A stretch of 22,293 nucleotides of DNA from positions 1 to 22,293 of the forward strand of contig CAIYQJ010000021.1 in assembly GCA_903928275.1 (NCBI GenBank), given 5' to 3'. Position 1 is the stretch's first letter. The number at the start of each line of letters is the position of its first letter. Below the pieces are notes generated by a model. That model made no database searches. It saw only the letters and a list, made by a program, of their open reading frames with translations, and was not told where the DNA came from. Origin of the DNA: an uncultured Chloroflexota bacterium (GTDB lineage Bacteria; Chloroflexota; Limnocylindria; Limnocylindrales; CSP1-4). The position numbers and the translations under genes are program-made. Shown piece after piece: positions 1 through 7,099 of the stretch.

Positions 1-679
1 ACCAGGTGCCGTCGCGGCAGATCGCGGTCGCGCCGGCGGCGCGCGCGTCGCCGTACGGGTCCGCGCCGCCAGTCGCCGCCGTTGGCGTGGGCACGGGCGT
101 GGTCGCGGCCGCCGTCGGCGCTGGTGTCGCCGGGGGCGACTCGGAGCCGCGCGAGAGCAGCCAGTACTTCACCCAGTTCACGGCGATCCGCCGCTGAGCG
201 GTCGCCAGGCTGAGCCTGCCCGCGCACACGTCGCGCTTGAGCGAGTTCTCGAGCTGGTCCTTCGCGCGGGCGCCCACGTCGGTCCCGTCGACCAGTCGGA
301 CGTGGTACGGCTCGGGCCACAGGTTCTGCGGGCTCGCCGGGCTGCCGCCGAGCTCCAGCGGGACCAGGTGGTCCTCCTCGTAGCTCGACAGCGACGTGTC
401 GTTGAACCCGTACGCGACGATCTGCGCCCTCTTCAGGCCGGTCGTGTAGCTCGAGGGGGGACGGACCGTGGCGGTCCACCCGGAGCGGCAGATCGTCTGC
501 GACAGCGTGGCCGGCGTGACGGCGGGATTCGTGGCGCCCGGCGTCAGGCCGGCGTCCGGGAGGCCGGTCGCCATGACGTGGTCGGCCGGTACCACGGCAA
601 CCGCCGGCGAGGGCGTCGGTGCGCCGAGCAGCAGCAGCGCGCAGACCGCCGCGAGCGGGATCAGTCGTCCTCGGCGCAT
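1..679 (-). CDS. Secreted HNH-like protein with DUF3761-like tail (3' end outside window)
   Basis: Open frame from ATG at 679 to the window edge, about 226 residues, with no stop inside the window. An SD-like GAGGGG lies about 9 bases upstream of the start. Seen: a signal peptide (MRRGR, then a Leu/Ala-rich core to about residue 27); a globular part starting near ICRSGWTATVRPP; and a core with DH, P, LGG and NLWPE spacing (YEEDHLVPLELGG then NLWPEP) that resembles an HNH endonuclease motif. A KDQLENSLKRDVC segment follows, then a Pro/Thr/Ala linker. The last residues seen (ATAICRDGTW) match the start of the DUF3761 family, which normally continues with a His/Cys-rich stretch. Such proteins occur in actinobacteria and Chloroflexota as secreted proteins of unknown role. 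Nuclease activity is inferred only from the motif. Confidence 0.82.
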   Translation of the reverse strand, partial: MRRGRLIPLAAVCALLLLGAPTPSPAVAVVPADHVMATGLPDAGLTPGATNPAVTPATLSQTICRSGWTATVRPPSSYTTGLKRAQIVAYGFNDTSLSSYEEDHLVPLELGGSPASPQNLWPEPYHVRLVDGTDVGARAKDQLENSLKRDVCAGRLSLATAQRRIAVNWVKYWLLSRGSESPPATPAPTAAATTPVPTPTAATGGADPYGDARAAGATAICRDGTW

Positions 680-925
680 CGGTCAGACCCCTCGGTCCCT
701 CGCGCGGCGGACGGTCGTCGACGTCGCGCGGCCTCGGCTGGCATCAGGCTCCGCCTCGCGGGCGGGAGCGCCAAGGGCCGAACGGACCGGGAGCGCCTCG
801 TTCGACCAGCCGTTGGTCGCCAGTCGGTCGCCGGCGCCCGGCCGCGGTCTCACGTCCATCGCCCGATCCGGCATCCACCGCCCTGGACCGCTCCGGCGAC
901 CTTCAGAAATAGCTCGTGAGACCTA

Positions 926-953
926 TTGATTTCCTGCCATTCGGCCCTACTAT
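926..953 (+). promoter_or_regulatory. Putative sigma70-type promoter of the cupredoxin gene
   Basis: TTGATT at 926-931 and TACTAT at 948-953 are separated by 16 bases, close to the TTGACA/TATAAT consensus. They sit in the only AT-richer island of this intergenic region. The predicted transcription start is near 960, which would leave a leader of about 113 bases before the GTG at 1073. Confidence 0.5.
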
Positions 954-973
954 TCCCCAAGTCGGCGCGACCC

Positions 974-1060
974 GGGGAGGGGTGGACTCGACGCCGTCGC
1001 GATCCACCCGCGTCCTGCTCCCCGCGCCGCCGGCGCATGGCCCGGTCCAGGGGGACCGGG
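974..1060 (+). promoter_or_regulatory. Structured 5' leader of the cupredoxin gene (two hairpins, second abutting the SD)
   Basis: Hairpin 1: GGGTGGA (980-986) pairs perfectly with TCCACCC (1003-1009), with an inner CGAC/GTCG pair and an outer GGGGAG (974-979)/CTCCCC (1017-1022) pair. Hairpin 2: CCCGGTCC (1041-1048), loop AGGG, GGACCGGG (1053-1060), a perfect 8-bp stem ending one base before the SD GGAGGAG (1061-1067). The pairing is seen directly. A regulatory role, such as control of ribosome access, is inference, and high GC alone raises the chance of such stems. I do not recognise a known riboswitch class. Confidence 0.4.
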
Positions 1061-1072
1061 GGAGGAGCACAC

Positions 1073-2278
1073 GTGAGATCTGCGTCCCGGCTCATCCCCG
1101 CGATCCCGTTGATCGCGGGGCTGCTTCTCACCACGGGCGGTGCGGCGATCGCCGCGAGCCCGGTCGGACCGGCGTTCACGATCACGGCGGACGATGCGGC
1201 CGCGGTCCCCGCCGGCCACAAGTGGGCGTTCAACGACTACTTCCCCCGGAGCGCGACGGTCGCCCAGGGGACGACGATCGCGTTCGCGGCCCAGGGGTTC
1301 CACACCGCGACGCTCCTGCCGACGTCGTGGACGCCGGCGCAGGACCTCGACGTCAGCGGGCTCGTCGCCGCGGACATCGATGACACGAGCCTCAACGTCA
1401 ACGGCACGACGAAGCTCTCCGAGAACGTCCTCGGCGTCCTGCCCGTTCCGGCACAGGGCTGCGGCACCGCGGCGACGCCGTGCGTCTTCGACGGGACCGC
1501 CATCGTGAGCATGGGCGCACCACTCGCCCCCGGCCCGGCCGCCCCCTTCATCGTGACGATCACCGCGGCTCCGGGGACGTACGCGTTCCACTGCCGGATC
1601 CACGCGGGGATGTCGGGGACGCTCACCGTCGTCGCCGCCGATTCGAAGGTCGCGGTGACCACGGATGCGTCGGCGCAGGCCGCGGCGACCACGCAGGCAG
1701 CCGATGACGTGACGGCCGGCCTCGCGGCCGAGACCGCAGCGGACGCCGCCGCGGTGAAGACCAACAAGGACGGGACGAAGACCTGGACCGTCGCCGCCGG
1801 CGCGTCGGACCCGAGCGGGCACGTGACCATGCTCGACATGATCCCGCGCCAGCTGGACATCAAGCCGGGCGACACCGTGCTCTGGAAGCCGCTCGCCGTC
1901 AACGAGCCGCACACGATCACGTTCCCCGGCGAGCTGCACTCTGACTCCATCGCGAAGTGCGAGGGGACCGGAGGCAAGGACACGCCGGCGATCCCCACCA
2001 AGAATCCGCCGGCGAGCCCCTTCGACTTCGCATGCAGCGGGCACCCGGCGGACGAGATCGAGTTCGGCGGAGGCAACGGCGTCGCGAAGGTGACGACCCC
2101 GACGACGGTCTCGGATTCCGGGATCATCGCGGCCCCGAGCGTCGTCAGGGCGTTCGACGTCCCGGCGAGCGGGACGCTCCCGTCCTGGACCGTCTCGTTC
2201 ACCGGCGCCGCGAAGGGCACCTACCACTACGTCTGCCAGATCCACGCCGGGATGGAGGGGACGGTCGTCGTCCACTAG
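1073..2278 (+). CDS. Secreted protein with two cupredoxin (blue-copper) domains
   Basis: GTG start at 1073, chosen because GGAGGAG ends 5 bases upstream and a signal peptide follows at once (VRSASRLIPAIPLIAGLLL, cleavage probably near AIAA at 26-28); 401 aa. Domain 1 (about 35-190) has the type 1 copper ligand set His77, Cys174, His177, Met180, in the pattern FHCRIHAGM. Domain 2 (about 235-401) repeats it with His280 (NEPHTITF) and Cys388, His391, Met394 (YVCQIHAGM). An Ala/Thr-rich linker (about 190-230) joins them. Extra Cys pairs (130/137 and 296/321) could form disulfides. Both domains look able to bind copper and would act outside the membrane as an electron carrier or copper-binding protein. 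There is no oxidase or nitrite reductase nearby, so the redox partner is unknown. It lacks the trinuclear copper motifs of multicopper oxidases. Confidence 0.9.
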   Translation: MRSASRLIPAIPLIAGLLLTTGGAAIAASPVGPAFTITADDAAAVPAGHKWAFNDYFPRSATVAQGTTIAFAAQGFHTATLLPTSWTPAQDLDVSGLVAADIDDTSLNVNGTTKLSENVLGVLPVPAQGCGTAATPCVFDGTAIVSMGAPLAPGPAAPFIVTITAAPGTYAFHCRIHAGMSGTLTVVAADSKVAVTTDASAQAAATTQAADDVTAGLAAETAADAAAVKTNKDGTKTWTVAAGASDPSGHVTMLDMIPRQLDIKPGDTVLWKPLAVNEPHTITFPGELHSDSIAKCEGTGGKDTPAIPTKNPPASPFDFACSGHPADEIEFGGGNGVAKVTTPTTVSDSGIIAAPSVVRAFDVPASGTLPSWTVSFTGAAKGTYHYVCQIHAGMEGTVVVH

Positions 2279-2291
2279 TCACCGGGACACC

Positions 2292-2337
2292 GACCGGGGG
2301 CCTCGCTTCGACCGCGGGGCTCCCGGTCTTTCTCGTT
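2292..2337 (+). terminator. Intrinsic terminator after the cupredoxin gene
   Basis: The arms 2292-2306 and 2314-2328 pair over 15 bp, with two G-U wobbles and no mismatch. The loop is TTCGACC, and TTTCTCGTT follows. It lies 13 bases after the stop codon, between convergent genes. Confidence 0.8.
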
Positions 2338-2362
2338 GCCCGACCCGGACCTATCCGTCGGG

Positions 2363-3981
2363 TCAGATCACCCTGGCGGCCGCGGCGCGCATCGACGGCC
2401 CCACCGGGTCGAGCGCCGGCCCCGGCACGATGAGCGCGCCGTACACGGAGCACGCGCCGGGCGTCGCGCTCCGGGACGAGCCGACGTTCCGGCCGTCGCC
2501 CCACGCGAGGAACACGCTTCCGTCGGCCGTGAGCTCGGCTCGCTCGCGCAGGCCGGTCCCGTTCCTCCCGAGCTGCACGGCCGCCTCGCTCCAGCGCGCC
2601 TTCGTGACCGGGAACGGCCCCTCCCATGTCCGTCCCCCGTCGCGCGAGACCGCGTACGCCGTCCCCACGGTCGCCGCGTCCGTGATGCCCGTGTCCGACG
2701 GCATGTCCACGAGGCCGTGCAGCGTGACGACGACGATGCCGCCGCTGGCGACGACGTTCGGCCGGATCGCCGACTGCGGGCGGCCGCCGATCATCGGCAG
2801 GGCCGGCAGCGTCGTCCAGCGCCAGTGCGTGCCCCCGTCGTCGCTCCAGCCGAGGTGGATCGCGCCGCGCGCCGCACCGGCCGCTGGCTGCTCGACGTAC
2901 TCGCCGACCGCCAGGAAGAGGCGCCCCGTGACCGGGTCCACGTCGAGTCCCGTGGTCCACGCGGGATCCACGGCGACTCCCGTGCGCGTCCCGGGCGGGG
3001 CAGCACCGTACACGGTGTACGCGTTGCGCTGGAGCAGGTAGACGGACCGCACGACCGGCCGGTCGAACGTCCCCCTCGACCTGTCGAACCGGATCCGGGC
3101 GACGGAGAACCCGAGTCGGACCACGTTGTCCAGCCCGCCCTTCGCGAACATGTCCGCGTAGCTCCACCACCGCAGGTCAGCCTGGTAGACGGACGCGAAG
3201 ACACTTCCGTCGGGGGCCGCGCTGAGTCGGTACGAGATCCGCCACGAGGCCTCGGCGCCCGCCGGCCGCGCCGCGACGGGGACCTGGACCAGCCGCCAGG
3301 TCTTCCCGAAGTCCGCCGAGGCGATGAGCCCGAACCCGGGACCGACCTGGTCGTCGTCGCGGTGGTTGTACCCGACGTAGACGACGCCCACGTTGGGGCT
3401 CGCCGGATCGCGGTCCACCGTCACCTCGGGAAACCCGCCGAGGGACGGTCGCATCCGGGACTCCGTGTACAGCCGCGACCACGTGGCGCCCTCATCGTCC
3501 GTAGAGGCGACGCTGACCTGCAGACGCGCGTAGTCGCAGCCCGGCGCCGTCATGTCCACCCAGTACAGCCGCGCCCCGCCGCCCGGCCCGGGCCCCCAGG
3601 CGATGGCGGCGTGGATGTTGGGGCCGCGGCCCGATCCGGCCCACGGACGGCTCGGGGCGTCGTGGAAGGTCCGGCCCCGTCGTCGGAGAAGCGCAGCCCC
3701 GGGTCGATCCCGCAGGTGCCCACGTTCCCCTCGCGCGTGTACGCGACCGCGATGCGCCGGGGATCGGTGGGATGCGTCGCCACGACGGGCTCGAACATGC
3801 GATCGGAGAGCCTCCCGTCGCCCACCGGGCGCGAGCTCACCATGACCTCGAAGCCCACGCGCGGGAGCCCGGCGCCCGGCGCGCCGGCCCGCACGGTGGG
3901 CGGGTCCTGGCCCGCCGCGAGGAGCAGCGCCGTCGCGGTCGCGACGAGGAGCGCCCTCCCCGGCCGGACGACGCGGCTCAC
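2363..3981 (-). CDS. Secreted Asp-box (BNR, sialidase-like) protein, interrupted by a one-base frameshift
   Basis: Start GTG at 3981 overlaps the stop of the upstream acyltransferase gene (GTGA), so translation is probably coupled. The N-terminus is a signal peptide (VSRVVRPGRALLVATATALL). Reading runs in one frame to about 3675 and continues in another to TGA at 2363. Adding one base in the GGGGCC run at about 3671-3680 restores a 539-residue frame. The frameshift falls inside an Asp-box: SDDG-RTF becomes SDDGGRTF after correction. Further Asp-boxes are STDDEGATW, SADFGKTW, SDDGGTHW and SRDGGRTW, giving a beta-propeller of sialidase type. The catalytic Arg triad and Tyr/Glu of true sialidases are not obvious, so this may be a non-enzymatic exo-protein or another glycan-acting propeller. 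Either the gene is a fresh pseudogene or the base was lost in sequencing. If start codons are picked without the repair, only 2363 to about 3559 is translated. Confidence 0.8.
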
Positions 3982-6461
3982 CGCGCGCCGCGCGATCCCC
4001 GTCCGGGCGCGAGCGGGTCCTGGCCGGGAGCGTTGGCCTCCGGCAGGAGCCCGAGGCCGATCCGGTCGAGGACCGCCCCGAGCGGGCCCGCCATGTGGCG
4101 GGAGAACGTGTACGTCATGTGGTGCTCGTCGCGCATGACGATCGTGTCGTCCACGACCGCCGAGCACGGAAGGCTCGGGCAGATGGCGCGGGTCATGTCC
4201 ACGAGGGTCGCGTGCCCGGATGACGCGGCGGCCTTCTCGCGCGGCACGTAGTAGCCCTCCACGGCGCCCGGCTGGGCACGGCACGCGTCGATGCTCCCGC
4301 GGTTCGCCGCGAGGCAGGCCGGGACGTCGACGCCGAAGAACGGCGTGTCCGACAGGAGGACGACCGGGTGGGGCAGCTCGGCCAGGAGCGTCCCGACCGC
4401 GCGTCCCTGCTCGACCAGCCCGACGGGAGCGCCCGGGCCGGGGACGATCCACCGGTTCATGCCCACGACGACGAGGTCCGGGTGGAGGGTAGGCACGAGG
4501 CGGATGACGGCGTCGATCCACGTGGCGCACTCCACGTACTCGCGCTTGGAGATCGGGTCGATGATCCGGGCATCGATGAACGTGCACGCGTTCTTCGTGA
4601 GCGGGATGAGGCGCCAGTCGCGCTCCTTCGCGAGGACGCGCAGAGCGCCGAACCACTCGGCCGCGTGCGAGTCGCCGATGAGGACCACCGTGTGCGGCGC
4701 GTCGGCGCGACCGTACGCGCAGACCTTCGGCGCCAGCTCCACGCGGTCGGCCGCGCATCCGTCGTGGAAGAGCGGCCCGGAATCGGCGCGCGCCGCCGCG
4801 ATCCCCGGCTGCACGTCCGCCGGGAGCGCACCTGTCGCCGCGACGCCCGTCGGCCGGGCGGCGATGGCCGCGACGAACGACGGGGTGGGTGACGGGACGG
4901 GGGTCGGGGCAGGGGAGTCGGACGGACCGGGGGACGCGCCGGGCGATGTGACCGGTGTCGGGCCGGCCGACGCGCCGGGGAGAAGGTCGGCGCCGGGTGA
5001 GGCCGCCGCGCCGCCGAGACCCGTGGCGCCGGGCGAGGCCGCCCTGCGATCGGGCGACAGCGCGCTCACCGGGGATACTCCACCCGGCGCGATGGGGGGC
5101 CCGCCGGTGGCGCTCGCGGAGCCCTGGCCATCCGCCACCACCACGGGGTCGTCGAGGCTCGCGACGTCCGCGGCGCTCCCTGCGCCTGCGGGCGAGGTGC
5201 CGGCCGCCTGTGACGAGGCCCCGAGGCCGCTGGCCGTGGTCACGAACGCGCCGACGCCGACCGCGAGGATGCTGACCGCGGCGATCGCGACCCCCGCCTG
5301 CCGCAGCGTCGCGAACATCGTCCCGCCGGGCTTCGGGTGGCGGAACGGCTGCTCGATGAAGCGGTAGCTCGCGGTCGCGGCGAGGATCGCGCCACCGGCG
5401 AGGAGGAGGGCCACCGGGAGCTCGAGCGTCGCACCCAGCGCCGCGGCCGCGAGCACGAAGACGGGCCAGTGCCAGAGGTAGAGCGAGTAGCTGATCCGGC
5501 CGCTGAACCGCAGCGGCGGCACCTGCATCGCACGGCCCGGCGACCGCGCCAGCTCTCCGGACGCGATGATCGCGACCGTCGCCAGGGTCGGCGCGAGCGC
5601 GTACCAGCTCGGGTAGTCGGGGAGCCCGCCGAACGTGACGGCACAGGCGACGAGCACCGCGGCCCCGAGCCAGCCCCCGGCGACGACGAGCGCGTTCGGC
5701 AGGCGCGGCAACAGGGGCAGCGCGATCGCGAGCAGCCCGCCGGCCGCGAGCTGCCAGGCGCGCGTGGGCAGCGAGTAGAACGCCCACGGGACGGCGATGC
5801 CCGTGACCGCGAAGCACGCGAGGAGCGACGCGACGAGGAGGCCCGCGATCGCGACGCCGGCGCCGAACCGCGGGCTCCGGAAGCGGGTCGCGACGATGAG
5901 GATGGCCGGCCACAGCAGGTAGAACTGCTCCTCGACCGCGAGCGACCAGAACTGGCGGAAGGGGGACGGCGCGCTCGATGCGGCGAAGTAGTCGAGATCG
6001 GTCGCAGCGAAGCGCATGTTCGCGAACGAGAGGATCGAGGAGACGCCGTCGCCGGCGACCCGGGTCATGTCGAGCGGCGAGATGACGAGCGGCGCGACGC
6101 AGATCGTGGCGACCACCACGATGGCCGCGGCCGGCAGGATGCGCCGCACCCGACGGCCGTAGAAGGCGGCGAGATCGATGCGGCCGTGGCGCTCGCGCTC
6201 GCGGACGAGCAGCCCCGTGATGAGGAACCCCGACAGGACGAAGAAGACGTCCACGCCCACGAACCCGCCGCCGACAGGGAGGCCAGCGTGGTACGCGACG
6301 ACCAGCAGCACCGCGACGCCGCGCAGTGCCTCCAGGTCGGGCCGGAACTCGCGAGAGGCGCCGCGGGATGCCGCGACGCCGGCGGGCGCGCCGGGCGCAC
6401 CGCTCCCGGGCGCCGTGTCCCGGTCCACCACGAGACCCCCGGACCGCTCCGACCCACCCAA
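3978..6461 (-). CDS. Membrane acyltransferase (acyltransferase 3/OafA family) with C-terminal SGNH domain
   Basis: 827 aa from TTG at 6461, with GAGG about 7 bases upstream; GTG codons at 6431 and 6428 are alternative starts. Residues 40-380 form the multi-spanning acyltransferase 3 domain. It has the RPDLEALRG motif, catalytic-type His58 (AYHAG), GVDVFFVLSGFLIT (69-82), RRVRRILP (103-110), the FWSLAVEEQFYLLWP block (171-185) and the YSLYLWHWP block. One more membrane helix (about 385-408) precedes a Ser/Pro/Ala/Gly linker (410-530). The last part (about 565-800) is an SGNH hydrolase-like domain: GDSH (Ser598 as nucleophile), GMNR (Asn669), and DEHH with Asp778 and His781 as the DxxH dyad. 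Known OafA-type fusions O-acetylate or otherwise acylate surface polysaccharides; the substrate here is unknown. The stop overlaps the start of the Asp-box gene, suggesting joint work on the cell surface. Confidence 0.93.
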   Translation of the reverse strand: MGGSERSGGLVVDRDTAPGSGAPGAPAGVAASRGASREFRPDLEALRGVAVLLVVAYHAGLPVGGGFVGVDVFFVLSGFLITGLLVRERERHGRIDLAAFYGRRVRRILPAAAIVVVATICVAPLVISPLDMTRVAGDGVSSILSFANMRFAATDLDYFAASSAPSPFRQFWSLAVEEQFYLLWPAILIVATRFRSPRFGAGVAIAGLLVASLLACFAVTGIAVPWAFYSLPTRAWQLAAGGLLAIALPLLPRLPNALVVAGGWLGAAVLVACAVTFGGLPDYPSWYALAPTLATVAIIASGELARSPGRAMQVPPLRFSGRISYSLYLWHWPVFVLAAAALGATLELPVALLLAGGAILAATASYRFIEQPFRHPKPGGTMFATLRQAGVAIAAVSILAVGVGAFVTTASGLGASSQAAGTSPAGAGSAADVASLDDPVVVADGQGSASATGGPPIAPGGVSPVSALSPDRRAASPGATGLGGAAASPGADLLPGASAGPTPVTSPGASPGPSDSPAPTPVPSPTPSFVAAIAARPTGVAATGALPADVQPGIAAARADSGPLFHDGCAADRVELAPKVCAYGRADAPHTVVLIGDSHAAEWFGALRVLAKERDWRLIPLTKNACTFIDARIIDPISKREYVECATWIDAVIRLVPTLHPDLVVVGMNRWIVPGPGAPVGLVEQGRAVGTLLAELPHPVVLLSDTPFFGVDVPACLAANRGSIDACRAQPGAVEGYYVPREKAAASSGHATLVDMTRAICPSLPCSAVVDDTIVMRDEHHMTYTFSRHMAGPLGAVLDRIGLGLLPEANAPGQDPLAPGRGSRGAR

Positions 6462-6632
6462 TCGGCAGCCTCACGACCGCGTCCATCCCTCACGGTCGGG
6501 AGGTGGGACACCTCGCCGGGGGATGCACGGCCATCGTTCGGCCGGCCGGCCCCCATGTCAAGGGGTCGCGATCAGGGCCTCGATCGCGAGCGTCGATCGC
6601 GCCCCGCGAGCCGGACCGGGATCCGCGCGCCG

Positions 6633-6920
6633 CTACGCCGTGGTCTTGTGGCCGTCACGGCCACCGCCGAGCTCGCCGTTGACCGCGGCAGCGCCATGCA
6701 CGGCGGACCATGCGGTGACGGCGTTCGCGAGCGCGACCGAGTCGGGCCGGACCGCGAGACGGTCGTCCGTGCCGCGGAGCCCCGCGCCGAGCTCGGCGAG
6801 CGGGCCCCGGTAGGCCGGCTTGTCCCCGTTCGTCCGGGGGGTGGGCGGATAGACCTCGAAGTAGCCGTCGCTGCAGACGACGATGTTCGAGTCGGGCGTA
6901 TGGAAGGGCGTTCGAGCCAT
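6633..6920 (-). CDS. Small protein of unknown function (95 aa)
   Basis: ATG at 6920, beginning MARTPFHTPDSNIVVCSDGYFEVYPPTP; 95 aa, stop at 6633. I do not recognise the family. Composition looks protein-like rather than shadow-like (balanced Tyr, Phe, Asn, Val, with a single Cys). The N-terminal half is beta-rich; the middle has an Asp/Arg-rich stretch and the C-terminus an Ala/Gly-rich helix and a His/Lys tail. The SD is weak (only GGATC upstream). The frame is open further upstream to an ATG at 7004, but that extension is Arg/Ser-rich and less convincing. No signal peptide or membrane segment is seen. It is transcribed in the same direction as its flanking genes, with gaps of about 170-180 bases on each side. 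Confidence 0.5.
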   Translation of the reverse strand: MARTPFHTPDSNIVVCSDGYFEVYPPTPRTNGDKPAYRGPLAELGAGLRGTDDRLAVRPDSVALANAVTAWSAVHGAAAVNGELGGGRDGHKTTA

Positions 6921-7099
6921 GACGTGGGATCCGATCCGTCGCGCGCTACGGACCGGCGAATGAGAGCCCGGCGCCTGGCGACTGAGCACCCACCATCGGG
7001 CCATCGCGCGATTCCGTCAAGCATGGCCACAAGGGCCGTGTCGTCGGCCGCGAGGACCGAAGGATCGTCCGCGTGTCGAGCGGATCGTCCAGGCGTCGA

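Larger units (their letters stand above)
680..1072. other. Intergenic region between divergent genes
   Basis: About 390 bases separate the HNH-like gene (minus) from the cupredoxin gene (plus). The right half holds a promoter-like pair and a foldable leader, listed separately. In 680-900 I see only GC-rich sequence, with no convincing coding frame and no clear promoter for the minus-strand gene. Confidence 0.6.

Noticed and set aside
950..2275. Minus-strand frame opposite the cupredoxin gene
   Set aside because: Arg/Gly/Asp-rich shadow with no motif; the plus strand has clear copper ligands, signal peptide, promoter and terminator.
4018..6486. Long minus-strand frame overlapping the acyltransferase in another phase
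   Set aside because: An Arg/Pro/Gly shadow over most of its length. Only its far downstream end (below 3981) is real, as the N-terminus of the Asp-box protein.
6573..6600. Repeated TCGATCGCG between the acyltransferase and the small gene
   Set aside because: Only two short copies of a self-complementary word common in GC-rich DNA; no evidence for a mobile or regulatory element.
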